A stretch of DNA of 64,000 nt from Pyrus communis. Lineage: Eukaryota > Streptophyta > Magnoliopsida > Rosales > Rosaceae. Where the stretch lies: assembly GCF_963583255.1 (NCBI RefSeq), contig NC_084806.1, forward strand, positions 24,674,735-24,738,734, given 5' to 3'. Positions 47,580 through 58,748 of this stretch are shown here, piece by piece. How positions within the stretch are numbered: the stretch's first letter is position 1; every line of letters begins with the position of its first letter. Under the pieces are notes generated by a model. The model searched no databases. It saw only the letters and a program-made list of their open reading frames with translations, and was not told where the DNA came from. The position numbers and the translations under genes were made by a program.

Positions 47580-48707
47580 TGTTTGGGTTAATATTTGAAT
47601 ATTGGACATAGATGAAGAAAGGCCCAACGATGCCAACTAAAAGGGGACTTGCCCGAAGCCCAGAACCAAGCCCAAAGGCAAAGTGAAGCCTTCTTAGCCA
47701 AGATACAGCTACATTTTTACATTGAAGAGAAAAGTGATGAAGACTAACCTACTACCAGCCAAAGAATACTTTCTAGTGGCATTACAAGTAAAATAGTTGA
47801 TGACTCATTACCCTTCAAATGCTTTCAGGCATGCGCAAAATCACAGCAGTCGTGCTAATTGGCCTATAAAAGAGGGAAGAGGCCCCAAAGACAAGGACAC
47901 TCAACCAATCAAACAAACAAATATACAAACTTTGCTCTCAAGCCAGATTTGCATTCAAAAGCTAAAATCAACCCAGATTCAGTCTTTTTTAGCGACAAGC
48001 TATCTCTTGCCCAGTTTAAAGCTCTGCTATCTCCCTTAGTGGCGTGGTATTGATTCCCTTGTGCAGACTTGTTTACCATCCATCCTTTTTTATCATATAA
48101 ACCCCTGTTAATTGAAAGAGAAGTGATTGTAAGAGGTTCAACCTTGACAGACAAGGTGAAATCTTGCCTAACGCTCTTTGTTTGTTTTCTAAATTTGTAG
48201 ATCTATTACTTGATGCATTCTCCAGTATGTATTCAAGTTATTTCCACCAATTTTTCTATTTTAAGAGTTCCATTTGCATCTGGATCTGGTTAGTTTAATG
48301 GATATGTTATCATTAAAATCAATCAAGAACCAAGCAAACGGCTTAAAGGGGCCTGGACTCCCTTCATTTGAACATACAAGACTATAAACTAAAAGTCCTT
48401 GTTTACAAGGCAACAAAAAGAACTTAATGTGGACTTAACCCATCCATGACAATCTTTTGATAACAAGAAGTCCGAGTAACTTGGGGTGCAAGTAATCGAC
48501 TAAAAACACTCTTGTTCTACATCTGCTATACTGAGATAGCAGTGACGTGCCTATCACTTAGTTAGTTTTGATTGCGAGCCTCACGGCCTACACCTAAGGC
48601 CCCACAAAGGCACCTTTTAGAACTAACTTTGTCCTCTTCTTGTAGCGCATCAACAAGCAAGAGCCCAACTACACATCCAAAGTGCCAATCCCTTGGGGAG
48701 CTGTGCT
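47580..48707 (+). repeat. Element D 3' LTR
   Basis: This copy of 38389-39517 begins TGTTTGGGTTAATATTTGAA just after a purine tract. It is collinear throughout with many substitutions. After GCTGTGCT it reads GAGGTCCGAGGATCC; the true border could be there or up to about 48765. Confidence 0.75.
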
Positions 48708-48779
48708 GAGGTCCGAGGATCCTTCTCCAGAGAAATCTTTGCTCGAATAGAATGCACACTGCATAAAAAAAATATTTTT

Positions 48780-49170
48780 TTCCTACGAATGGATTTTGTC
48801 AGGCTATATAAGATCTGGTCGTTTAATTTTTGCCCGATGTAACTTCGTGAAGCAATTTTATTGGGGCAAAAGTCGTTGTTCAAATGTTGCCGATAAATAA
48901 TAAAATTTCATCGGGCAAATTATGTTCGCCTGACGAAATTATCATGACCATTTTGTCAGGCCAAGTGTATTGATCAACTTGACCCGACGAACCTAATTAG
49001 CCCGACGACAACATTTGGTCGTCAATACCCGTTCATGAGCTAGAATAGTATCCTAAACGATGAAAATCATACAATTTTGCCCAATGAATTTTCCACTCTT
49101 TTGTCAGACGAAGTTATATTTTCCAAAAATAAAAAATATAAAAATATTATACCCAATAAAAAAGTCGTCG
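48780..49170. repeat. Short inverted and direct repeats, CACTA-like subterminal region
   Basis: Variants of GCCCGACGA/TCGTCGGGC and TTTGTCAGGC occur about nine times in both orientations (for example 48829, 48916, 48932, 48951, 48982, 49007). Dense short repeats in both orientations are typical of CACTA/En-Spm subterminal regions. No CACTA terminus or 3-bp duplication was found. Confidence 0.4.
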
Positions 49171-49866
49171 AGAAAGGAGATTATTAGGCCATGCAAATTA
49201 ATATTGAAGGCTGTTAACCTGTTGCTCAAGACGTCAACATGCACGAAACCATAACTTACATGCACATATACTGCACCTACATGCCATATCCAACCACGAA
49301 TCATTGTATCCACCATGTATATTTGACTTGAACTTTTAGGAGGGTCCAGTTTTACAGCCGCCTATTTCATGGCGTACACCTCACACCCATCTCACCACTT
49401 ATCATCATTAGTATGGAGCATAATGGGCCGTCTAATTTCTCCGTGTTGCGCAGGGACAGGGTTTAAGGGTGGGCTGAACTTTGAAGCAAACTGTCAGAAA
49501 ATGAAAATTTGGTCGTGTTTTCTACTACGCAGTCCATTAGTGCGGATGAACATAGACGGTTGGATATGACTTCAACAGCTGAAAACAAATCAATTAAAGC
49601 AAGCTAACTGTAAAACTAGATCATTAATGACCCGTCAATAAAACCCAGTGCACCCAACAACAGTTTATTTTCCAACTAAAATTCATGATGCTTTGTTCAC
49701 GGGTGATGTATTGTTATGAAAACTGGTTGACATGTTATGTTATATTGTTGAATTTGGCTGCATTGAAGTTATAGTGCTGACTTGGGGATGAGTTATGTTG
49801 ATGAAAGCTTGTATAATTGTATCAATGAACTTGATGTTTATAAATTCATGAAGCTTTGTTTACCCT
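49171..49866. other. No gene recognised
   Basis: This is non-coding by frame and composition. It ends with CCCTAAACCCTAAG just before the DUF1985-like segment. Confidence 0.5.
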
Positions 49867-50530
49867 AAACCCTAAGAAGATTTAGTGACTTGCGCCGAAC
49901 TAGGAAGAGCTTTTAAAGAATCCAAACATGAAGATGATGCCTTAAAGATTGGTATGGTTTACTTTGCGGATGGTGTCTTGATAGAAGCGAGGAGCAATGT
50001 CCCTGTGAATCTAAACTACTTCCACCTCGTTAAGGACGTGGAAATGTTCAACGATTATTCTTGGGGTGGAATATCGTTTGAACAACTTTAAGAGAACCTC
50101 TCTTTCGCTGGTTTTAGGAGAAAGAGAAGAAAAGTGGAAGGGGATGTGGACGGAGAAGATGACGAGGAAGAAGAAGGGAGGGCAAACAAGAGGGGGCAGA
50201 GAACAGAACGGTACTGCAAAGACTTTACATATGTGTTTCAGGTACTATGTGTTGCGTTTATAGTTAACATTGGTTATATATTATTGTGGTTGGGAAAAAA
50301 AAATTAGTATACATGCAGGTGTGGGCATACGAAGTATCTCTCCAATTTGGGAAGTCCTTACGTTATTGTAAGATTATTGTTCTGGAATCCAGCCCGCAAC
50401 TTCTCCAGTGGAAAAAAACCATGAAGCATCCCAGTTTGAGCAGCTCAAGATGTATATCAGTGAAAATCGAGATGTATGTTTTTTTTTCCGTGTGAATGCC
50501 TATGATTGTGTATGAATGTGTGAAATTTTA
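49867..50530 (+). pseudogene. DUF1985-like N-terminal part of a Ulp1-type transposon gene
   Basis: Frame 49885-50091 reads LKIGMVYFADGVLIEARSNV and LVKDVEMFNDYSWGGISFEQ, the core of DUF1985 (a fold paired with Ulp1-like proteases in plant transposons). A stop after EQL and a frame change lead to ENLSFAG and a Lys/Arg/Glu-rich run. After a gap with GT...CAG possibilities, 50310-50400 gives VWAYEVSLQFGK and SSPQLLQW, the usual end of this domain. It belongs with 50590-51256, 52439-53396 and 57741-58260. Confidence 0.6.
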
Positions 50531-50589
50531 AGTACGATTATGTGTTGAGAAATTATATTCTGGTGACTGTTATGTTAGTTGACAACTTG

Positions 50590-51256
50590 TGGGCATTCGG
50601 TGCATTTTGCCACTGAAGAGGAGAAGAAGCAAGCCTATTGGACGTGGGGAGATGATGAGGATCTTCTTATGCCCGACAACCTAACCCTCGACACAAATAA
50701 TGAAGGTGAATTGAAACTAGAGATCAAGCAGTTAAAGATATCTTTGGCGTGAATGGCACATGAGAAAGAAATATTAGACAGGCAAATATAGAGAAAGATC
50801 GAAGAGTTAACCACAGTTGTGGAAGAATTAACAAAGGAAGCTAAGACAAAAGCAGTGGAAGAGTCCAATGAGAAAGAAGAAGGCAGTGAGAAAGAATGTG
50901 AGGAAGAGGGTGGTGAGGAAGACAGTGAGAAAGAAGGTAAGGAACCGAACAAGGGAGAAAGTGAGGAAGAAACGAAGGCCGATGCAAAGGAGGAAGATAG
51001 GGAGGATCCTGATGGGGAAGAAAGTGAGAAATCGAGAGGGAATGATGGTGAGGACAGAGGGAAGGCCATTGAGTTGGAAGAAACAGAAGAGGGTTTGAAG
51101 CTAGTACATGGGACTGGTGATTGGGACAGTCCTACAAATATTTGTGTAAAACTTGTTAAGTTGCTAGAAGAAGCAGTTGCAGACAGGTACGAAGATGTTT
51201 ATGGTTCCGATGGTGAATATGACGTAGTGGTATCACTGTTGATGGGGAGCATTTAG
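50590..51256 (+). pseudogene. Glu-rich linker of the DUF1985/Ulp1 gene
   Basis: The open part is 50819-51256 (145 codons), with 50590-50818 in related frames (WTWGDDEDLLMPDN, stop at 50750). It is dominated by Glu, Lys, Gly and Asp, with heptad-like helices (KIEELTTVVEELTKEAKTKA). It then has a conserved-looking end, NICVKLVKLLEEAVADRYED. A low-complexity acidic linker between DUF1985 and the protease is usual in this family. The Ser-rich minus-strand frame over it is a shadow. Confidence 0.5.
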
Positions 51257-51341
51257 GAACGAAAATGAAGGTCTATTTGACAAGGGTGACAGCCAAAGCT
51301 AAGCCACTTGGAAAGAATAAAAAAAAACAGGAACGCAAAGT

Positions 51342-52430
51342 CAGGGCCGGCCCTGAGAATTTAGGGGCCTAGGCGAGTCTTCAAAGTTGGGCCCTAAAGT
51401 TCTCAGACCTCCAACTTTTTGTATATTGGTATGTAGTAAAAAAAATTCGCTAATTACATAAAAAATCTATTTCTTCATCAAATATCATTAAAAATTAATA
51501 TCAAAAGAAAAAAGATATACTAACATTACTTAATATTACATGTCACATGTCTTTAGACACAAATGCACTAAGTGTATGCAGTCAAGAGTCTTGGTGATCA
51601 AGAGAGTAAAATCAACACACGCTAGCAAATCAAATTTTAGAATAACCTAGTTTAACAATAAATTATTGAAAAAGAAAATTTAAAGTCAAAGTTATGGTTA
51701 CCTCAAATTACAATCTTTAGGACCAAGTGACAGTTGCTTAAACATTCAATAGAAATAGAACGACAGGGAAGTTGAAAGAAAAAGGATTACAAAGTTATGA
51801 TTATTCTGGTTTTTGTTATTTTTTTTACGTTATTTTCAAAAGCAAAAGAAAAAAAAAATGCATTTGGACAAATTGAGGCCATTAATTTCACTAGCCTCTT
51901 GTCACACATGTTGGCGAGTGACAACTGGCCTTTGTATGTTTTTTATTTAAGAAACTCAAGGTTTTTCTATTTATACAATTTTTATTTAAAATATTTTTGA
52001 AAATAAATAAGAATTTAAACATAAACCACCCACTAACATGAGGTTTTGTTATTTTTTTTTTTTCTAAAGTTGAAAATTTTAAATTCATTCAAAATTAATA
52101 TTTGTTGAATTATTTTAACTCCTTTTGATTCTTGTAATTTTAAAATTTTTAAAGAGCAATTTAACTTTAATTTCAATCTTTAATTTCATAGATTTGAAAA
52201 AGCCAAAAAACTAATGCCTACAAGATGTTTCGAACTGCCCACCCCAATGAAAACGGAATGAAACTGTTTCCACTGCACCATCGAAATAATTGTGATGTTT
52301 CTTACGTTTTCTTTATTTATATTTTATATACAGGATGTATAAAAAAAAATGACCCCCCCTCCCCCCCCCCCCCCGAAACTTGGGGGCCCTAGGCGACAGC
52401 CTACCTCGGCTACCCTCAGGGCCGACCCTG
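51342..52430. mobile_element. Non-autonomous hAT-type element
   Basis: This 1089-bp insertion has terminal inverted repeats CAGGG(C/T)CGGCCCTGA and an 8-bp duplication, CGCAAAGT (51334-51341) and CACAAAGT (52431-52438), with one mismatch. GGGGCCTAGGCGA-type sequence recurs inverted just inside the ends. The interior is AT-rich with no transposase. A 14-C run lies near 52362-52375. TIR form and 8-bp duplication are the hAT hallmarks. It split the Ulp1-type gene. Confidence 0.88.
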
Positions 52431-52438
52431 CACAAAGT

Positions 52439-53396
52439 GGCCATATATCAAACGGGATGGTCTTTGGCCTCACCAAATACAGAAGGCTTGATGTCGGTCA
52501 ACCTTTGGAGGATGTGGTGCACATAGATGTCCCCAACAAAAATGTAGATCAACAATGCCTGGTTGACATGATGGACTTTTTTTATTAGTTCAAGAATGAG
52601 AACGAGAACGAGAACAAGAACGAGAAGAAGTAAGTTACTCTTTAAAAAAAATTCTTATTTATGCATGAATTTTAAGTAAATCTCCATGAGTACATTGATG
52701 AGCATTATGTTTTTGTGACGTTCTTAGTATGGTGGCCATGTTAGCCATTAGAACGCTTGGGGACACTGAGTTTTAGTGGCGCATCATTGACTCAAAAGGT
52801 TGCCTATCCACAAATGTAAGTTACTAAATAGTGTTTATCATGGAATGACTAACAAAGCTTGGGATCGCATTCTTGTCAATGTCTAATTTAACATTGCATT
52901 TTGGCACCACATCCCTTTGTAGTTGTATCTCCTTAGGAAGCATCAGCATGAGCTTCTAAGCGTTTGGCTAGTGACAACAAAATACGAATGACTATTTTCT
53001 GGTAAGCACAATTTGTATGCTGTCAGATTATTGTTCTGAAATCTACAATAGACATTTGTCATTTTAAATTCTGAAATGTGCATAGGTGTATTGTACATGA
53101 TGCCATGAGTCGATGACAACAACAAGAGGAAGATAAGGCAGAGATTCCAAAGCTTTGAAAGGATTTGAGCTGGTTTTGGTGAAAACGGCAAAGGGCGAGG
53201 GGTCAGAGTATGGTATATCTTGGCTCGATGGGATGGAGAAGGTTTTCATGCCACTCAACCTTGATAAGCATTGGGTGGCTGTAGTGATTCATCTTGTTAA
53301 GGGAAAAACCAGTGTGTACAACTCATTACAAACCACAACCCATGTGCGCCACGCAGTAAAGAAGTGTTGGCGTGAGTCAACTATTTAGTTTCGGAA
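52439..53396 (+). pseudogene. Ulp1-like (C48) protease, middle part
   Basis: 52439-52588 continues the gene after the hAT element (LDVGQPLEDVVHIDVPNKNV). 53155-53388 reads VFMPLNLDKHWVAVVIHLVK then VYNSLQTTTHVRHAV. In C48 proteases the His is in HWV and the Asp in VYDS; here His is kept but the Asp position is Asn. The stretch between (52600-53100) has stops and intron-like spacers. The remaining catalytic region lies beyond copia E at 57741. Confidence 0.6.
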
Positions 53397-53518
53397 TGTA
53401 ATCCTATAATTTATTCCTTGTATAACTGGGATTCTTATTTCCTGTTATGTGGGATATTGTACAACTATATATTTACCTCCTAGAGAGAAGAATAAATATA
53501 CAATTCAAACCCTAAGCA
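53397..53518 (+). repeat. Copia E 5' LTR
   Basis: 122 bp, starting TGTAATCCTATAATTTATTC and ending AACCCTAAGCA. It is among the shortest LTRs in the window apart from Cassandra. Confidence 0.8.
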
Positions 53519-53527
53519 CTTTTATCT

Positions 53528-53539
53528 TGGTATCAGAGC
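53528..53539 (+). other. Copia E primer binding site (tRNA-iMet)
   Basis: TGGTATCAGAGC is a perfect canonical plant copia primer site. It starts nine bases after the LTR. Confidence 0.9.
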
Positions 53540-53759
53540 AAATTTCGGCCTATCTCTTTCTCTAAAACCTAATCATGTTCACTGACAACTCGATTTCTTC
53601 TCGGTTGGCTGCTTAACAGCTACGTGGAATTGTGCCCAAAAGTCTCGAAGTAAGAGACTTATGTTAACCACCTAAACCCAAGTCTCGAAACAAGAAACCA
53701 GACTTTCCTTTGAAAATCCCAAACCCAGACATTTAAAACATAAAAGCAAAACCACAACT

Positions 53760-56700
53760 ATGGCAGATGATAGAGCCGTGGTCCTAATCATGACCAAGAC
53801 ATTTGGTTTAAACAAGTCGTCCAGTTTGAATGCCCAGGACAAGATTGCAGACTCGGCACCTGGGTTTGCAGTGTTGATTTCTAGCGGACATGGCAGCAAC
53901 ATTCAGCAGCGGGCTGGACTTGCTGAACCTAAGGCCCCAATCAAAGTAGGGCAACTATCAGGAGGTATTGACATAAGTGATGCCGGAGAAAAAGGAACCG
54001 CAAGCTTGCCAAGTGGAAAAACAACCCTGGGCCTACCAAACCCACTAGCGGATAGTAATCATGCACCAGATTTGGATCCAGACAGTATAGGCCAGCAGCT
54101 TTCATTATTGAATTTGATTTCATCTAGAGAACAATTCGATGATCCAAGTAAAATTGACACTGCATTCACAGTATCCGCTAAGCAATATTATGGTTGGATA
54201 ATTAACTCTGGGTCGACAGACCATATGACATATAATGAATCCTTATTTCACTACTTAATCGTGCCACCCAAAGATAATGTTATCATAGCAAACGGTGAAA
54301 TTGCTCCAGTTACAGGAGTGAGTTCCATCGCCCTTACTCCCTCTCTATCTGTGCATAACATTCTTCTTGTTCCTTCACTATCGAATCATTTACTTTCTGT
54401 TAGTCAAGTTAGGGAACAATTAGATTGTGTTGTACTCATGTTTTCCACTTTTTGCCTACTATAGGATATCTAAACATGAGTGATCATTGGGCGTGGTACT
54501 AAGAGGAGAGGGTTATAATATGTGGATGATGTGGTACCGGGCCAAGCCAACCAAGTGAGCAGTGGTCACAACAACAAGGTTAAGAGAATCTGGTTATGGC
54601 ATCGTCAACTAGGACATGCATCTTTTGGTTATTTAAGAAAATTACCTTCTTCTTTATTTAATGGTGTTTCAGACTCTGATTTTCAGTGTCAAGATTGCAT
54701 TCTTGCAAAAAGTCATCGTACTTCTTACCACTTGAGTCTCAATAAAAGATTAGTGCCCTTTGAGTTAATTCACTCCAATGTATAGGTCCCTCACCAATTG
54801 CGACGCACCACAGTATTTGGTGGTTTGTTACCTTTGTAGATGATTGCACTAAAATGACTTGGCTCTATATCATGAAACAAAAGAGTGATGTTAGGCAAAT
54901 TTTCCAACAGTTTTATCAAATGATTGGAAATCAATTTTCTCTTCCTATCACAGTCCTGAGATCCGATAATGGTGGAGAATATCTTAATTCTGAACTATCA
55001 CAATTTTTCGCAGAGCACGGCATACTTCACGAGACTACTTGTCCTCAAACTCCTCAACAAAATGGTGTGGAAGAACGTAAGAACAGACATATCTTGGAAA
55101 CTACACGGGTACTTCTAACTGGGGCTCATGCTTCTCATGCCTATTAGGCGGATGCAGCTACGTATTCCGTTTATCTTCTTAATCGAATGCCCTCTTGAGT
55201 TCACAACTTCCGAACTCTTATGGAAGTCTTGACGGATTATGTTACTCTACCATCTTCTCTTCAATTATCACCTCGCATATTTGGATGTGTGCCTTATGTG
55301 CATCTTCACAAGAATCAATGGAGTAAATTAGATCCATGTGTTGTTCGTTGTGTATTTCTAGGATTTAATAGCCAACAAAAGGGATATCGATGTTACCATC
55401 CACGTGCTAAGCATTTTTATGTCAACATGGATGTCACGTTTTCCGAAACCAAGATGTTTTTCATCTCTGAGCAAACCCACTGTACTCTTGAGGGAGAGTT
55501 GAATAGTAAATACAAAGACTACAGTTGGTTTGATATTCCACATGAATAAGACAATTGGCATGGTCCCAGTAGTCCAGGCGAGACCGAGACTGAAGACTTA
55601 GGTGTTATGACCAACCCACCTGACTGCACCTTACCAGAGGGTCGCGACACATCAAATCAAAGCCCAACAGTAGGCCATGACATAATAGTTCAAAGCCCAG
55701 TAATGGCCAACGACACAACAAGCCAAAGCCCAGTGGATCTTGACCGTGAAACCCCTGACCGAGAGATAGCTCATGCAACGTTGAATAGTAAGCCTACACC
55801 ATTTATAGATTTAGCAGAAGGTAATGGGCCTGCGAGTGATATTGAGACTATGTAAACAGAAAATAACCCTCATTCTCCTCCACTAGTACACACTCATGTC
55901 CTTGCAGATATCCAAGAGGTACGTTCGCATACTCCAGATATTGTTGAAAATTCCTATATTTTACCTCCTAGGCAAAACCGTGGGAAACTACCTGACAGGT
56001 TTTCTCTGGAAGGAAAAGTGAGATATGCAATTGCATAGTATATGTCCACTCATCGACTATCACCCAAGTACTAAGCCATGGTGAATCAAATGGCTAGGAT
56101 TAAAATTCCAACAAAAGTGGAAGAGGCTTTGCGAGACCCTCATTGGGTAAAAGCCATGGGAGTAGAAATGGAAGCCTTAAAAAGAAACGGAACATGGAAT
56201 GTAGTGTCATTACCACAAGGGAAGAGACCAGTGGGATGTAAATGGGTCTTCACCATAAAACACAAGGCGGAAGGACCATTGATAGATACAAGGCAAGATT
56301 GGTAGCTAAAGGGTACACACAAACATTTGGAGTTGACTACCAAGAAACATTTGCTCTGGTCGCAAAAATGAATATTATTCGAGTACTTTTATCTTTAGCA
56401 ACTAACCTGGACTAGCCTTTGAAACAGTTGGATGTGAAGAATGTTTTCTTACATGGAGATCTGGAAGAAGAAGTATGCATGGATCTTCCACCAAGATATG
56501 AAACACCGAATGAAGCAGGGAAAGTATGTAGACTCCAAAAGGCTCGCTACGGACTCAAACAATTACCCAGAGCATGGTTTGGAAGGTTCACTGAAGCAAT
56601 GAAAAAGTACAGCTACAGACAGGGAAATGTAGACCACACCCTGTTCATCAAACTCATAAGAGGTAAAGTTACTTTGTTAATTATCTATATGGATGATATG

Positions 56701-57606
56701 GTAGTTACTGGTGATGACACATAAGAGATAAAAAGGTTGCAAGGATATCTTTCATCAAAATTTGAGATGAAGGATCTGGGAGGCTTGAAATACTTCTTGG
56801 GCATTGAAGTTGCACATTCTCGTGATGGTATTTATTTGTCTCAGCGGAAGTATGTTCTTAATCTTATCTTTGAAACTGGAATGTTGGCTTGTAAACTAGT
56901 TGAAACTCCCATTGTGTAGAATCATCACCTAGCGATATACCAGGATCAAGTTCCTACCAATAAAGAAAGATAGCAGAGATTGGTAGGATAGTTGATTTAC
57001 CTATAACTTACACATCTGGATATTGCGTATGTAGTTAGTGTTGTAAGTCAGTTCATGCATGCTCCGAGTGAGGATCACATGGCAGCAGTGATGCGTATAC
57101 TGAGTTATCTGAAAGGTGCACCAGGTAGAGGACTAATCTTCAGGAAGCATGGACATTTGGAGGTAAAGGGGTATACTGATGCTAATTGTGCGAGAAACAT
57201 TAATGATCGTCGTTCCACATCAGGCTACTTCACATTCGTAGCAGGAAATCTAGTAACTTGGAGAAGCAAGAAGCAAAATGTAGTGGCTAGATCCACGGCC
57301 GAGGTAGAGCACAGAGGGATGGCACATGGGATTTGTGAATTGTTATGGTTCAGGATTCTTCTCACTGAGATTGGGTTCAAGCCTCAGGGAGCTATGTTAT
57401 TATAATGCGATAATCAAGCTGCAAGAGAAATAGCCAATAATCTCATTTAGCATGATCGTACAAAGCATGTGGAGCTAGATAGACACTTCATCAAAGAGAA
57501 ATTAGATGTCAAATTACTTGATATTCGATACGTGAGGTCTGAAGAACAATTAGCAGATGTGTTAACTCATGCAATTTCAGCAAGGGCGTTTCAAGACTCA
57601 CTTGAC
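53760..57606 (+). pseudogene. Copia E gag-pol, multiply broken
   Basis: 53760-54464: an unusual N-terminal part, with the gag zinc knuckle not seen, ending in the protease-like WIINSGSTDHMTYNES and LLSVSQVREQ. 54522-55147: pre-integrase (LWHRQLGHASFGYLRKLPSS) and integrase core (FVDDCTK, LRSDNGGEYL, QQNGVEERKN). 55220-55549: the rest of integrase. 56078-56919: RT (RDPHWVKAMGVEMEALKRNG, KQLDVKNVFLHG, YMDDM at about 56688). 57055-57606: RNase H (YTDANCARNINDRRSTSGYF, CDNQAA). At least eight stops or shifts occur, for example 54462, 54783, 55145, 55547, 56303 and 56917. AEYR reads EVEHR, so catalysis is doubtful as well. Confidence 0.85.
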
Positions 57607-57612
57607 AAGTTG

Positions 57613-57734
57613 GGTAATCCTATAATTTATTCCTTGTATAATAGGGATTCTTATTTCCTATTATGTGGGATATTGTACAACTATATATTTACCTCCTAGA
57701 GAGAATAATAAATATACAATTCAAACCCTAAGCA
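57613..57734 (+). repeat. Copia E 3' LTR
   Basis: 122 bp and collinear with the 5' LTR. The first base of the TG has become G. It follows the RNase H end directly. Confidence 0.8.
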
Positions 57735-57740
57735 TTTTTT

Positions 57741-58260
57741 TCTAAGTTGACTCCGATTGATCACATGTTGCCGGATCTATAGAAAAACCTGTTGTGGAAG
57801 GGGAAGGAATGACCCTGGCCTATTGTGGTTGTGGGCGATGCTCCACAGCAAGATAACGGGTGAGTGGCTGACTGATTGAGTGGCATGATATTCATGAAGT
57901 TTTATGTAATTGATAGTGCGGTTTGGTTATAATACGTTACCTTTGGATGTACTGAGGTCGTGAACGTGTCTGCGTTCTGCTTCAAAATAGGGTCCATAAC
58001 GTGCAGAAATTTTTTGAATGATCACTGAATTTGTTTTAGAACCGAATATGTTAGTCCAGATGTTGTTGGACAAGTTTTGCAAGCCTTGTGAGGGTTTATG
58101 ATAATGTTAATGATGCTGTTAGTTCACCTGGTTTAAGGTGTCAACGCATGCTTTAACATTTTCCCTCCAGAATGTTGCCTTTGTGTTGGATGATTCCTTG
58201 GACGATGCTTTGTGTAATGCCAAATTTCGTTACTGCCCTCGCTGGCATTTTTTGGATGAA
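57741..58260 (+). pseudogene. Ulp1-like protease, 3' part
   Basis: The frame reads PIDHMLPDL, then WPIVVVGDAPQQDNG (57790-57860), the Gln-containing motif just before the catalytic Cys in C48 proteases. GTGAGT follows directly, a likely intron start. Near 57912 GATAGTGCGGTTTGG would give D-S-A-V-W where D-C-G-V is expected, so the Cys may be lost, but the splice site there is uncertain. A later frame (58185-58260) reads DDSLDDALCNAKFRYCPRWH. I cannot identify it. Confidence 0.45.
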
Positions 58261-58748
58261 GCATTGTGACACCTTATGAAATTAAACCCTAAACCCTAAT
58301 GAGAATAAAATAATGTAAAAGGTGTAAAACACTATATAAAACCTTGACTACGAGTTCAAATGAAATAGGAGAAGTTCACGTCAAAGATATGACATTCCTT
58401 ATCGTGTACCAACCGACGTCATACTTTTCGCACTTCTGAATAAATTATTATGCATTATTATTTATTTTAAACCCTCCCTAAATGCCAAAGCAAAATAAAA
58501 AGTTCATACTAATTAACGTAGAAATGAAAAAAATTATAATAAAAAATGATGCCAAACGTTCGGGATCACATCCTCTACGTTTTGACGATAGTTAGATTGT
58601 CGTTTGAATTTTTAAACCCTCATGAATATTATTTTTTCATTGACTTGAAAAGAGTTAAAATTAGTAATAATTAATTTACAAATGTGAAAAATGTAAAAAA
58701 TATTTATAAATATTTGTAGCGACAAAGTCTACAACGTTTGTGAAGGAG

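Larger units (their letters stand above)
38389..48707 (+). mobile_element. Element D: Tat-like Ty3-gypsy derivative with antisense PMD gene
   Basis: Two LTRs of about 1.13 kb (38389-39523 and 47580-48707) begin TGTTTGGGTTAATATTTGAA. A purine tract (AAAGGGGGCAT) precedes the second. The interior holds decayed gag, a mutated protease, a post-protease scrap, and then the C-terminal integrase domain with RT, RNase H and the catalytic integrase deleted. About 3.2 kb follows with an antisense PMD-like gene. The LTRs diverge much more than those of E1, E2 or copia C. I found no clear target duplication, and the 3' ends differ after GCTGTGCT, so the outer right border may extend to about 48765. Confidence 0.8.
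53397..57734 (+). mobile_element. Copia E: Ty1/copia with short 122-bp LTRs
   Basis: LTRs at 53397-53518 and 57613-57734 are the same length and differ at about five positions. A tRNA-iMet primer site (TGGTATCAGAGC) lies at 53528. The polyprotein between is complete in order but has many stops. The second LTR starts GG in place of TG. I found no flanking duplication, which fits its greater age. It lies inside the Ulp1-like gene. Confidence 0.85.

Noticed and set aside
50635..51069. Ser-rich 144-codon minus-strand ORF
   Set aside because: It is the complement of the Glu-rich linker; GAA/GAG repeats read backwards as TTC/CTC.
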